DNA from: Absidia repens
Lineage: Eukaryota; Mucoromycota; Mucoromycetes; Mucorales; Cunninghamellaceae
Assembly: GCA_002105175.1 (NCBI GenBank)
Contig: MCGE01000002.1
Span: forward strand, 1,364,001 to 1,428,000
Direction of reading: 5' to 3'
Length of the DNA stretch: 64,000 bases
The notes below the pieces were generated by a model, which was not told the DNA's origin, made no database searches, and saw only the letters and a program-made list of their open reading frames with translations. The translations under genes were made by a program, and so were the position numbers. This document shows, piece by piece, positions 51,660-63,413 of this stretch (position 1 is its first letter; each line of letters begins with the position of its first letter).

Positions 51660-53565
51660 GCGAAACTAATTCTTTCTTCTAGGGCGGGCAGGTTACACTT
51701 CTCAGCAAAGAGAACAACTGGATTGAATGCATACTGCATACGAAATGGAACAACAACAAGTAAACCACTACGATGCATTTCATATTTCAATGAACTCTAC
51801 AGCTGCCTACTTCACCAATTATTGTGGATTGTCAAATCGCGAAACACGTAAGAACAGTATAGTCCTCCTCCACTGCACGTAGATTCAACCCAATTCTCCG
51901 AATTCCTCTTGCGCTCATACGCTCAAATCAATTGGCAGATCATTGTCACCGTCTACCACTGTCCACTTGCGATCAATGTGGGTCAAAGTTGGTTATTACT
52001 AAATATATCGTAAGCAGAAATGGTATACGTGGATCATTTGCTTCATTTCTCACATTTTCTTTTTTTGGGGAGGGGCGACTAGTTGGGTTGGACGGCTTTT
52101 GCATGAATGGTGGCCATGGCACCAATGTTGAAAATGAAAGAATGCGCTGCAGGATTAGTAAAAATGGGCGGATGAGAGAAATCTACAACCGGATATACAA
52201 GTACTGCGATATTGAAATTAAGGTAGGATTTATTTATTTTAATTATTTTCTCTGCGTAAAAAGAAAGATTATTGAATTCATACTCTTGTTTACCGAATCA
52301 ATAGGAAGTCTACGCTGGAAGTACTGGAAATGCTGCTGTATGGCGACTGTCACTTGGGAATTCGAACAATATCATTGTGAATTGAAAAGTACGTTATGGG
52401 TAGTGGCGGGAAAGGTTCTTTTTTGTTTTCGCAGAGTGGTTTGGCGTTTTCCTCGCAGCATGTTACTGACCATTCGTCTTTTTTTTTTTTTATAAGAAAA
52501 AAATTCTATGCGGTGCTCTCAGACGGCCTATGTTGAACTTTATCAGTCAATCAGTTCGGATTTATGTGTTGCTACCCCATGGAACGACAACGTCCTATGG
52601 AATCTTGCCTATTTTCCGATTCATCGTTGGACTGGTGGATCTAGACTTCCTTCCTCTCTCTCTCTCCCGTCCTGGTTGGTAAAACCCTTCCCCTTATTTT
52701 ATACGGATGTGTGCTTCTTCGTCTTTTTTTCAAGTTGAGGATTTCTAGACTCGCTCTCTTATTGGATACTCGGTATGTTTTTTTTTGGATATTATATCCT
52801 GACTTGCTAACTTTTTACTTTTAAGAACACGTCTTCATGTACTTCTCTGCAGGAAGTTGACACAGGGGCTCTCCTCGTTTTCTGGATTCCAACTTTCTTA
52901 CAAAAACAAACGGGGGAAGGAAACATGGATGCTTCGACGACTACCAATCTTCCAAGTCGTGCCTGGTGGGAAAGTCTAGGCATTCAGTCTCGGAGGAAGT
53001 GCTCGGTTACGCAAAAACTTGTTTGATGATCCTCTTATCGTACGAAAAGGTAACAAAAAAAAAAAAAAAAAAAGAGGATACTTATCAATATGCTGATACT
53101 CTTGGCTGATCATTGTAATAGATTTTGGTGTTTTTAATTATGAAACAGGGTGGTGTGGATACAAAGGAAGGACTCCTATGTAAGTAGTGACTACAAATTG
53201 GATGATCTAGTGGTACTTTGCTCTTTAATAATTATCGTGTTTTATTTATCTCAACAGGCGGAAAGGATTACTTACTCGGGTTCATATCCCCTCGTGTTTG
53301 TGGAACTATGCTGTGGGTGGCGGTATGAATTTTATCTTTAGGAATTACATTGTTAAGTGTTCTAGAGATATTCAAGGACTCGACCGTTATCATTGGTGTG
53401 GTAAGTGTATGGATTGATCAACAAAGGCTGTTATACGTTGTTGGATTTATTTTTGCATTACCTCCCTATTACATATCACACTCCTTGATTAGTATTATTA
53501 TTCAGTGCATTGGCTTATACTTAGTCTTAGCCTTTCCCATTCACTATTCATTTATAGTCAATTAG
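51660..53565 (+). pseudogene. broken multi-exon coding region, putative membrane protein, unidentified
   Basis: Coding-like blocks with plausible splice sites lie on the + strand but cannot be joined in one frame. They are 51740-51850 (MEQQQVNHYDAFHISMNSTA), 51875-51985, 52130-52222 (RISKNGRMREIYNRIYKYCD, then GTAGGA donor), 52303-52385 (VYAGSTGNAAVWRLSLGN), 52520-52660 (SSDLCVATPWNDNVLWNLAY), 52855-53045 (DTGALLVFWIPTFLQKQTGE ... LRKNLFDDPLIVRK) and 53146-53565. The last holds hydrophobic segments (CGKDYLLGFISPRVCGTMLW, a stop, ILSLGITLLSVLEIFKDSTV, then LYVVGFIFALPPYYISHSLI). Like the adjacent G6PD, frames break by one base or a single stop. I do not recognise the family. Confidence 0.45.
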
Positions 53566-53569
53566 TATA

Positions 53570-54067
53570 CATTGGTTAGCGCTTTTTGTGTATTTTGTTG
53601 ATGTTTGATTTTTAACGATGACAATAATAAAAAACTAACTTATACTTGATTTAGACCTCTTCTCATTACAATTGTTTTTTGATGTTTTGTGTGATACGAC
53701 TTTACTATATACCCCTGAAAGGAATCATATTAATAATGGATACTCCTGCATAAATGTTTTTATCTGAATCTATTGGTTTTGCTGACACGCTTCAGAAAAG
53801 AGGCGCATTTTTTTAAAGTTTGTTTACACGCAGTACAAAGAAAATGGCCATGCATTACCCAGGATTATGATTTTTTATGATAGTTAGCTATTTATACATA
53901 CACCCACATTTAGCAATAATAAGATCGGAAGGCTCATTGTGTCTTGGATCATTTTTAATATACGTACCGAATCATTTAATCGTATATAAAAGCCGCCTTT
54001 TTTTAATTGACTTTTTTTTTTAATTCATATTCTTCATTCTCTCTCCTCCTTGCTTCTCTATCTCAAC
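53570..54067. other. intergenic and promoter region of the deacetylase gene
   Basis: AT-rich DNA. AATAAAAAAC near 53627 is a possible 3' end of the broken gene at its left. The TATA box at 53983 and a T/C-rich leader precede the deacetylase. Confidence 0.5.
53983..53991 (+). promoter_or_regulatory. TATA box of the polysaccharide deacetylase gene
   Basis: TATATAAAA lies 85 bp before the ATG at 54068, with a pyrimidine-rich leader in between. Confidence 0.6.
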
Positions 54068-55273
54068 ATGATGATGCCCTCTATCTCCTCTGCTTTTGTC
54101 TTTTTATCGGCCTGTACCGTATTTGTGGCTCAAGCTCTACCTGTAATGGATAATTCGTCCAAACGTTCTAATATACCCCGCGCATCAGAACCTCATATTC
54201 GCACCGGTTTGCTGACCAACTGTCAAAATTCTCGTCATTTCGCTTTAACCTTTGATGATGGCCCTTATGAATATACTTCTGCCCTGATTGATTTATTGAA
54301 AAAAGAAAAAGTGAAGGCTACCTTTTTCATCAATGGTAACAATTACTGGTAAGTAAAAAAAAAAAAAAAGAATTCCCCACTCAAAGCATCTCATCCCCCT
54401 TGAAATACAATGACATTATTAAACCCGCTTTTCTTTTTTGGTTGCTCAAGGTCTGGGAGCGAAATCAACGCTGATTTGAAGAAAGCTTACCGAGCGGGAT
54501 CTGAAATTGCGAGTCATACCTTTACACATCCAAGTATTCCTTCGTTAACGGACGACCAGATTAAAAAAGAAATGTATAATAATGAACAAGCAATCTATAA
54601 AGCCATTGGAAAATATCCTGCAGGTAAAGTAGTGGGATCAATTGTTATCTATATAAGGTTGCCATGTCTTTTTTTTTCAAGGGGGGCCCCTTTTCTCCTT
54701 TTTTTTATATATCTCCATTACCCCGAAAGAGAGAAAAAAAAATCGGGTATGACTAAAAATGTAATATATTCATTTCTATTGTTATATTATAGTGATGCGT
54801 CCTCCTTATGGTGATGTAACCGATGCCAATGTGGATTTGCTGAACAACCTTGGTTATACGGTAGTCAAATGGTCCATTGATATAAAAGATTGGGAAGAAG
54901 TCAACACAGTGAGCCAAGAATTGGCTATTGTGAAGGATGCTTTGAAAGATTCTGCGAAGCACAATATAATTTTGGAACATGATGTAAGAGAGATAAAAGA
55001 AAGAAAACACTTGTGTGTGATACAATATTTTTTTCCTTTCATCAAACTCATCTTTTATTTAAAAAAAAAAAATAGGTATACAAACAAACGGCTAAGGAGT
55101 TTGCACCCAAGCTCATCAAATATGTTAAATCTCAAGGTCTTACATTTGTCACGATGTCTGAATGTAAGTTCTTTTTTTTTTTTGGTTCACTCTGGTCTGT
55201 TCGGATTTTTAATTTTTTTTTTTCGACAGGTCTAGGCGTTGATGCATACAAGTCCTCAGGCATCGAGCTTTAA
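54068..55273 (+). CDS. secreted polysaccharide (chitin) deacetylase, CE4 family
   Basis: Five exons (54068-54348, 54451-54623, 54793-54983, 55076-55163, 55230-55273) give 258 residues. The N-terminal signal peptide (about 1-24, ending VFVAQALP) is followed by a single NodB/CE4 domain. Motif 1 is TFDDGPYE (about 61-68, with the catalytic-base and metal Asp), motif 2 SHTFTHPS (His at about 116 and 120), motif 3 RPPYGD (about 154-159), and a later WSIDIKDW segment is motif-4-like. ILEHDV near the end carries the motif-5 His. All catalytic positions are present. Mucoralean fungi use such enzymes to turn chitin into chitosan in the wall. It has no GPI signal or Ser/Thr tail, so it is probably freely secreted. 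Confidence 0.93.
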
Positions 55274-55963
55274 GGGCATTTTTAATCTCAATGCCCTCTG
55301 GTCCCTCCATTCTTTGTTTATTAGTATTATTACTGTATGATGTTTCCTATTTTTGTATGTACGATAGTCAAAATAAAGATTTACAATGTGCTATTTATGA
55401 TGTGTTGGCAATTATCATTTATTCTGAGAAGGTAGTAAAAAGGTCATTGGTATCAAATAGTTTGGCTTGTGTCCTAAAATGGCTTTACTAGATTATTTGC
55501 TCTGAATGAAAGAATGGGCATTCTTCGTTGTGCTTGTCCCTGGATTAGTATGATGCTAAAAAAAGAATCAAGTGGGGAAGGATCATCAACCTATTTTGCT
55601 TTTGATATCATCATTTTAATATGCTTATTTTACTTGCCTCGAGTTTTTTTAAAATTATTTAAACGATATTTATATTGTTTTTTGTAATACAATTTGAAAA
55701 GACCATTTGTTGGGTCCTTTTCGGTCGCCATCGGTAAATGGGTAAACCAGAAAGATGTCAAAATGCGGTGAATTGAGGGGTGGCTCGTGCGTCGATATGA
55801 AATCTAAAACCGATGTTTGACGGAGTCTGAAAAAACACATAGAATGATACTTAATTTTCTCTCTCCTCTTTTTTCTATTGTTTCTCTTTTCCTTCCCTTT
55901 TTTTTTTTTTTTCTTAAATTCGTGTCTTTTTTCCCGTTCCTCCCATTTTCTTTAGCCACCTTT
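55274..55963. other. intergenic region upstream of the subtilase
   Basis: AT-rich, with AATAAAGA near 55373 for the deacetylase and a strongly T/C-rich leader (55855-55955) before the subtilase. No exon is recognised. Confidence 0.5.
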
Positions 55964-58152
55964 ATGTCATATTATTTGGTATTCCTTTGTATATTATTCA
56001 TCTCACAGTGTCTCACATCAAGTTCTGCTACGCAAATACTACCATCCATATCATCGTCAGTGCTAAGCAACCACCCGTCGCATGAAGGTGAAACCGAACA
56101 CGAAGCACAACAACGACATCAACACATTGCAATATTCAACTCAACGTTGAATCACGAGTTTCTTTCTTCGCTCAGCAAACGTCAATTGGGCCAAGATTTC
56201 AAGGTGCTTTCCTTTGATGACCGTACTCATATATTACTTGGCAATTTTCATCACCCGGATCATTCGACTCTACTCAAACGCCAAGATGGATGGCTGGATT
56301 TGGAACTCAATCACAAAGTCACTATAGCTGATCATAATATTCAAATTCATGGTAGCAATATCAACAGCAATAACAAACACAGCATCGACAATGACAGCGT
56401 GGCCACTGTGCAAGGACCATACTCAGTTCAACTGGATGTACCAAGCTGGGTAAAAAGAAAAAAAAAAAAAAAAAAGGCAAAAGCACTCGGAAGATGTGGA
56501 TGATTAATTATTATTATAATTAGGGATTATCACGGATAAGTCAGCGTCAATTACCATTAGCCAATGCTTTTGGGTATCCTCATGATGCCGGTAAAGGAGT
56601 TGATATCTATATTGTGGATAGGTAAGTTCAAAAGAAAGAAAGAAAAAAGTGGACTATCATTCACCTTATTTTCTGTTTGTTTTGGTTCAACATAGCGGTG
56701 TAGATGCCAGCAATAGCGATTTTGACGGAAGGGTCACTGTGGGTGCTAATTTTATACGAGGATCCGTTGATGGCGACGAAAATGGACATGGCACAATACT
56801 GGCTGGCATAGCTGCAGGTACTGAATATGGTGTCGCTAAAAAGGCAAATATTATCTCCATCAAGGTACGTATGATTTTTATGGGAGGAGGAGGAGAATTG
56901 TAGCTGCCTATTGCATAAGTATACTCATCTTTTTTGGATGTGGTGGGGATGTTTACTTACTTAGTGTTTGTCAGCAAATGGAACTGGCGACATTGGTACG
57001 ATTATTGAAGGATTGCATTATATCTTACACGACATCCAGTCTAGACCTCAACCACCACGTGCGATCATCAAGTAAGGGAGTCAAGGAAATATGTTAGATT
57101 ATTGTCATTATTCGGCCAACCAAACGTTTCTTTTTTTAGTTTATCTTTAGTGGCTCAAAAAAGTGCTGCATTAAACCAAGCTACGGATGCTTTGACAAGA
57201 GCTGGTGCAATTGTAGTGGTAAGTCTATAAGTAAACTAACGGTACCGTATTTGACTCACTCTTTTTTTTTGCTCTTTTTTTTTTTTTTTTTACTGTATCG
57301 TTTACTTCACACAGGCCGCTGCAGGCAATTACCATGAAGGCGATGATCATTCAAAGAGGGTAAAGTGATATTCGGGAAAGAGCTAAAATAGGCACCAATA
57401 TCGATCGAAACTCCGATCTTTGTGTACAAAACCACTAAATTATATTTTCTATATTTACACCTTTTGAAATAGAACGCCTGCAATTACAGTCCAGCAAGTG
57501 CCTCGACCGTCATCACCGTTGGCTCAACAGGTAATATTATTCAAGAATGAGTAGGAATTTGGAGGAAGTAAGAATCGTAGGATTTACAGTTATTACCTCT
57601 CTTACACATTTAATAGATGAAAAGGACCTATTTGCGTCCTTCAGTAAAGATGGAAAATGTATCGACATTCTTGCACCCGGGACATCTATTTTATCGGACG
57701 CAATGCAAAGTGACAACTCATCATCAAAGGGGATAAAAACTTGGTACAGTGGGACATCATATAGTGCGCCGCATGTGGCTGGTGTATTAGCTTTACTCTC
57801 CAACCAGGTGTCTTCTTCACCATCAAAATCAAAATCAAACGCAACAGAAACAGCATCACCCGCAGGGGCATCATCATCATCATCATCATCATCAGCCACG
57901 GCCGTCAGCTCCAGCTCTTTTACGGACAATCAGCGAGTGATTCAGTATCTTTTTTCATTGGCAAGCTCAGACATCATTGCAAACGTGACAAAAGACACAC
58001 CCAACTTACTTGTCTTCAACGGTGTGGAAACGTCGCAAATGAGCTCAACTATTGCAGCAAGCAAACATCACGAATCCACAGGTGCGATAGCTATTCCCCT
58101 TCACTATGCCTGGATGCTCGTGTTTACCTTCTGCTGGTCTCTTTTTTTATAG
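55964..58152 (+). CDS. GPI-anchored subtilisin-like serine protease (S8)
   Basis: Eight exons (55964-56449, 56524-56621, 56696-56864, 56965-57071, 57140-57218, 57315-57359, 57473-57530, 57617-58152) give 525 residues. There is a signal peptide (MSYYLVFLCILFISQCL), then an inhibitor-like prodomain with HIAIFNSTLNHEFLSSLSKR. The catalytic triad is complete: Asp about 194 (IYIVDSGVD), His about 226 (NGHGTILAG), Ser about 395 (GTSYSAPHVAG), with oxyanion Asn in AAAGNYHEG. HGTILAG replaces the usual HGTHVAG. After a Ser-rich linker (a TCA-repeat Ser8 run) the chain ends in STGAIAIPLHYAWMLVFTFC plus five residues, typical of a GPI-attachment signal. It is probably a cell-surface protease acting on wall proteins. 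Confidence 0.92.
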
Positions 58153-58339
58153 TACCCTTCCCACCTTTCTTTTTTTTTTTTTTTTGTCCGTTTTTATAGT
58201 TTTAGTCATTGTAGATAGTCTCTTTTTTTATTTTATTTCATTCTTTCATGTCATATTTTTCATTATTATACAAATAAACGCTCTGGCGCTCCGCTGGAGC
58301 TTTTGGAAATCTTTCGATTTACTGAGTGTCACAGTTTTT

Positions 58340-58860
58340 ATTGAAGTGTGGGTTTCGATGGGATAGGATTAAAGCCTCCGCCATTTCGCACTTTGGTGGG
58401 CAGCCCCTTGGGGTCCAACCGTCGTGCTCAGCGCGTCGTCAATGGGTACTTTTTTTTTTGTGTGTGGTGAAAAATAGAAGGTCGAAAAATAGGATGACTG
58501 AACCATTCGCACTCCGCCTCTCATGGATTTAAAATTTCTCATGCCCTCCTTTTTCTTCCTCTTTCTTTCTTTTTTTTTTTTTTTTTTAGAACATCAACTT
58601 CAACTGTGGAATTAGTGATCTTGGATTAGTGGTCAGAACTTGAATCAGGGGCCTTTTGAAAAGTGCAATACAAACATCCTGGGGGAACCCTTCCATTTTG
58701 GATTCGTGATCTTTGACCCTCATCAAATTAGCATTCATTTTAGAATAGCGTCATTAGCTCAGCTTAGCGTTAGTTATCATAGTTTATATTGCATCTATAT
58801 CAGAATTAAACATATCTTGTCTATTTACAATTATTCTCTTATGCCTTTCATTGTCTCGCT
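58340..58860 (+). repeat. dispersed non-coding element, subfamily II, copy H
   Basis: Starts near GTGTGGGTTTCGATGGGATA and continues with TCCGCCATTTCGCACTTTGG, CAGCCCCTTGGGG and GTGCTCAGCGCGTCGTCAATG. Then come CATTCGCACTCCGCCTCTCATGG, the TC tract, TTAGTGATCTTGGATTAGTG, AAGTGCAATACAAACATCCTGG and a weak AGAATTAAACATATC end. It lies only about 190 bp past the subtilase stop. It is nearly identical to copy I over its first 110 bp. Confidence 0.85.
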
Positions 58861-58918
58861 GAATGGGCATGGCATATGTGCGTGGAAAAAAAAACCGGTT
58901 GTGTGTGGGGGGGTTATA

Positions 58919-59130
58919 CAGGAAATGTTTCTACTTTGGGCACGGAAGCAAAAGAGGTAATGTTCCACTTTGGACACGGAAGCATATTTGTATACAAATA
59001 TAAAAAATGACAGGAAATGTTTCTACTTTGGGCACAGAAGCAAAAGAGGTAATGTTCCACTTTGGGCACGGAAGCATATTTGTATACAAATATAAAAAAT
59101 GACAGGAAATGTTTCTACTTTGGGCACGGA
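58919..59130. repeat. 92-bp minisatellite, 2.3 units
   Basis: The unit begins GGAAATGTTTCTACTTTGGG and ends ATACAAATATAAAAAATGAC. Copies start at about 58921, 59013 and 59105; the third is cut short after about 25 bp by the start of repeat copy I. Each unit contains two variants of ACTTTGGGCACGGAAGCA, hinting at an older internal duplication. Confidence 0.9.
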
Positions 59131-59790
59131 ACAGTTTTTTTATCAAAGTGTGGGTTTCGATGGGATAGGATTAAAGCATCCGCCATTTCGCACTTTGGTA
59201 GGCAGCCCCTTGGGGCCCAACCGTCGTGCTCAGCGCGTCGTCAATGGGTTTTTTGTGTGCTGAAATAATAGCTTACTTAAAATGCGTCGGAGAGATTAGA
59301 GGTTGATTATGTAGTGGTTGCAACTGCCTTTCCACTGGAAGATAAAACGAATTATGCTAAATGGTAATTATGGCGATTGCCCGTTTATTTAATTTTTATT
59401 TGCAGTTCCCTGATTTTTTGACATAAAAAAAAAAGCTGGATGATTCAGGCTCCGCATTTTTGCTTTCTATTTTTTTTTTTTTCTTGGTCCTCTTTTTCTT
59501 TCTTTTTTATTTTTTTCCTTCATGATAGTCTGAATGATATGATGGCAAGGCTCATTAAGGAACTGGTGATCTAGTATTAGTGTTAGAACTTGAATTAGGG
59601 GCATTTTGAAGAATGCAAATCAAACAACATGAGGAGACCCTTTCATTTTGGATTCGTAATTTCACACCACCATTAGATTAGCTTCATCTTAGAATTTAGT
59701 GTCATAGAAACTTGTTAGATTAGCGAAGTTTTGGATGTCTTGATTTATATCCACTTTTGAATAAAATATGTCTTGTTGTTTTGCCATCAA
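59131..59790 (+). repeat. dispersed non-coding element, subfamily II, copy I
   Basis: Starts at AAGTGTGGGTTTCGATGGGA like copy H and shares ATTTCGCACTTTGGTAGGCA and GTGCTCAGCGCGTCGTCAATG. It has an insertion of about 110 bp relative to H, then TTCAGGCTCCGCATTTTTGC, the TC tract, GGAACTGGTGATCTAGTATTAG, AGAATGCAAATCAAACAACATG and AATAAAATATGTCTTG. It lies in direct orientation with H. Confidence 0.85.
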
Positions 59791-60089
59791 TTTCTCTCAA
59801 GCAGTATGTTTAGTTTATCGTGTCAAATGAAGTATACATGTGAGTGTAAAAAAAAAAAAAAACTGGATTGCGTATGCGTGGGGGTATGTGTGTGTGCGTA
59901 CGTGTGCATGAAAAATGGATTGAATATTAGGCAACTTAGAACAACAACTATTGTGACCAACGTTCCTCGTAATATAGTCATAGCTATGCAAGAAAACAGT
60001 GTAAAAGATGCTCTATAGCGGCAGCTACATGAACATCAAGTCCTAGCTTCATTTGCATGACTGGTCGAGCACAAATATGGATATCTTTG

Positions 60090-60895
60090 ATAGTAAATAA
60101 TTAAATATTGTCAACCGGCTACTGAGCCTTTTTACCAGGAAAAAGTGGTCATGACGTGTGGACTAGAAAAGCATGCACGTAGGAAGACACTCATAAACCA
60201 GCGATACTAGCGGTATTGTCTACTATACGATGTGTCAGCAGATGGTCAGTTAAAAGGAAAATATTTATTGAAGTTTATTGTAGATACTAATAGATATTGA
60301 AGTTAAAGACGAAGGGTTCATTGCAACAAGGGTGTTGATGGCAAGATCTCTTGGAGGAAGATTGAGAGAGATTGAGAGAGATTAATGTGAAATTCGAAGA
60401 ATATACAACACTAAACTAAAGGGACTATTGCAAAAGATATTTAATATACTGTACTGGAAAGTCCAGAGTATATACTTTATTGAAGTATAACAATACATCT
60501 AAAGGACAACGGTAAAAAGGGATCTCCTGCACAGTACACAACCTAAAAAAACTGAAGAGAACATGATTTTCACTGAGATAAATAAAAATAAACTTATTTT
60601 GTTCATATGTATATATAAACTATGGATAAACTAACACTAAACTAAGCTAATGAAGGCTCCAAAAACCACAAATAATGGTGATTCTAAATCCTGAATTCAA
60701 AATGAAAGGGTTCCCCATGCATCGCATAATCCCTGAGCTGAACTACCGTCTAAACTAGTCCAGCATTACCGCAAAAAAGTTGAATGGTGACGAAAAAAAG
60801 ATGAAGGAAAAAAAGAAATTGAAAAGAAAAGGAAGAAGGCATGATAAAAAAAAATGGGGAGTAAATAAAAAAATCACCACGTGGACGGGATTTTA
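60090..60895 (-). repeat. dispersed non-coding element, subfamily I, copy J (inverted)
   Basis: The only copy on the minus strand. Reading leftward it gives ATCCCGTCCACGTGGTGA (E-box 60878-60883), an AATTTCTTTTTTTCCTTCAT-like tract, ATGCGATGCATGGGGAACCC, TTTCATTTTGAATTCAGGAT, GCCTTCATTAGCTTAGTTTAG, then AATAAAAT-type units. It ends in a TTTATGAGTGTCTTCCTACG and GGTTGACAATATTTAA tail shared with copy G. Confidence 0.85.
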
Positions 60896-61591
60896 ATTTT
60901 ATTTTATTTTTTTGGCCCTTCAAGAAAAAAAAAAGGTATCTTCTTCAAGCACAAAAGCCTTCTAAAATGTCGGAAAAGACAGAGGGTGGTTAATTATCAG
61001 CTTTGTGCGGGACCTTTTGAGGTACCTCCAAAGTATCGATTTCCTGTGTTAACTGGTCAGAAAATATCGAACTAAGAATATGGAACGATGGGTCTTCGCT
61101 GGAGTCATAGATATATTAAGTAACACTGGACCAGGAATGCTTTATTACGAGGTCTACAGACAAAGAAAAAAGTAAATTTCAATTTGATAGATATAAATAC
61201 GTTTTTAGTCTCCCCACTCCCCCCCCCACCCCCAGAATATGGATATAATATTCCACAAAGTATTCAAATACAAATGAATGAGGGAAAAAAAAAACCAGGA
61301 ACATGGGAGGGACTTTTGAGTTGAAATGGCAAAAGCACTGTACTATATACATTATGCGTAGTAAAGCATGCGAGGGATGATTTTATATTCAGAAACTTAG
61401 GGATGTACCACTGCACAGGGAAAAGATTGGATTGGGGCTTTTTTTTTATTTGCGTTTGAAATGAGCACGTTTTGGAAATATTCGACCTCCGCTCTCGTTT
61501 TGTGCAATTTTCAGTCGGCTCGTCCCCCGATTTAAACAAAAAAAAATCGGCTAGGATTACACCCCTCCTCTCTCCTTTAATCCAATTCAAG
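60896..61591. other. intergenic and promoter region upstream of RPL23
   Basis: AT-rich, with a C7/C-rich run near 61220. The 120 bp before 61592 hold AATATTCGACCTCCGCTCTCG, which resembles the 'ATTCRCACTCCGC' head of the dispersed element, and a C/T-rich leader. Confidence 0.45.
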
Positions 61592-62379
61592 ATGCCTAAA
61601 GGTAAAAGAATAAAAATCCACTAATGCCCAAACCCATCACTATCATCCATCAGCATATATTTTGTTTGTTTTATTTTTACAAGTTTGATAAGATACAGGA
61701 AATACGATATAAAATGATGGATGGATGGATGGATGGATATTTAGAAAAAGAACCATTCTTCAAGGATCGACATATACTAATGACAACTCTTCTTTTTTTC
61801 TTTTTAATATGATATTAGTTAGCATTTCCGGAACAAAGTACCGTATGACCCTCGGTTTACCTGTTGGTGCCGTGATGAACTGCGCTGATAACTCTGGTGC
61901 TAAGAACTTGTATGTCATTGCTGTCCGTAACATCAAGGGTCGTTTGAACAGACTCCCTGCTGCCGGTGCTGGTGACATGGTTGTTGCTTCCGTCAAGAAG
62001 GGTAAACCTGAATTGAGAAAGAAAGGTAAGCTCAATACAAAATAGACTCTATATTCTATAGATCAAGTTTCACTCACTGTCTTTCCTTCTTTTTTTTTTG
62101 TATATCTCATTCTCGACCTTTCTTCTTCTTTTCCTGCCCGTTTATTATTACTATCATTATTATTATTATCTGCTTTATATAGTTATGCCTGCTGTCGTTA
62201 TCCGTCAACGCAAGGCTTGGCGCCGTCGTGATGGTGTCTTCTTGTACTTCGAAGATAACGCTGGTGTCATTGTCAACCCCAAGGGTGAAATGAAGGGATC
62301 TGCTATCACTGGTCCTGTTGCTAAGGAATGTGCTGACTTGTGGCCCCGTATCGCCTCTGCCTCTGGTACCGTTGTTTAA
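61592..62379 (+). CDS. RPL23: 60S ribosomal protein L23 (uL14)
   Basis: Three exons, 61592-61601 (ten bases: ATG CCT AAA G), 61819-62025 and 62183-62379, give 137 residues, the family length. Hallmarks are [99 protein letters not shown] and [16 protein letters not shown]. uL14 sits at the subunit interface, binds rRNA, and contacts translation GTPase and anti-association factors. As with RPL39 here, the first intron (217 nt) follows almost directly after the start codon; it contains a GATG tandem repeat (61716-61737). Confidence 0.97.
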
Positions 62380-63413
62380 AGATATTAGAATTCTAGTTTC
62401 CCCTTTATCCTACATCGCCACTTTTTTATTTTTTAGCATCACCGCTCCTCAATAAAAAAAAAATCACATTGTATCAAAAGTATTCATATTTTTGTGTCAT
62501 AGTACATATTTTTGTGTTTATTGTAAAGTGTTTGTGGGATCAGTATTGTGTGTAAAAAAACAACTGGGAAGATGTATAACTTGACTAGTGTGTATCAAAT
62601 TGTATAGGGAATCAATATCCGGTTGAAATCGCCGTCCTTCAATTAAAAAAAAAAAAAAAAAAAAATCACTTTGTATCAAAAGTATGTTTTGTCATAGATA
62701 TTTTTATTGTATGGTATTGTAAACTCATGCTGGAGGGTTCTACACTAGATGTTACTTCAAATTGATTAATATTGCGTGTACAAAAAGGGAGAGTGTGTAT
62801 ATATATAACTAGTCTATATCAAGTTGTTTGGGGAATCAATATTGGGTTGAAAAAAAGAGGATGTAAACTACTACTAAATCTGTTCTACAAAGTACCATCC
62901 AAGGCCAAATAACCAGGTCGGAGATTCGTTGTCATTGCTAAAGATATTCCGTTTCTTCGCCTTTTTTTGATGATGCTTGATGTCGATCAATCCTTTTTCC
63001 ATTGGTACATTCTAGAACCTGTTACTGTACATGATTTCGGTGCCACCTTGCGAAGAGCATCTATCAATAGATAAAATAAATTTTCTTGCCGCAATAAAAA
63101 ATGGCGTTCAAGCCAGAACGACCTGTCAATCCTAGGTAATTCAAACGCCGCTGTCAATATGATAGGTGATACCTTTAATAGCATAACAAAGAGGTGGGGA
63201 ATAGTAACTATTTTTTGTACACATATATGAGGAAGTGGATAAAGGCGAAATAAAAAAGGAGACAGGGGGGGGGAAGAGATAGGTCAATGGTACCAAATGA
63301 TGGAGGGGTTGCGATGAAAAAAAAAAAAAAAAACACGCAAAAAAAAAGGGGGAAAATCACAATAGGTAAAGAGTGTTCTAAAAGTACAAATAAAAGTGAA
63401 GATGATTGCTAGC
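62380..63413. other. intergenic region with a diverged tandem duplication
   Basis: 3' flank of RPL23. The stretch 62442-62634 is repeated, diverged, at 62635-62852; otherwise AT-rich with homopolymers and a G9 run near 63268. No coding exon is seen. Confidence 0.55.
62442..62852. repeat. diverged tandem duplication, two units of about 190-215 bp
   Basis: Unit starts share 'CCTCAATAAAAAAA...TCACATTGTATCAAAAGTAT' and 'CCTTCAATTAAAAAA...TCACTTTGTATCAAAAGTAT'. Unit ends share GGGAATCAATATCCGGTTGA and GGGAATCAATATTGGGTTGA. It appears to duplicate the polyadenylation region of RPL23. Confidence 0.75.

Noticed and set aside
58919..59130. CRISPR or tRNA-derived cluster
   Set aside because: Direct head-to-tail 92-bp units without unique spacers: a minisatellite.
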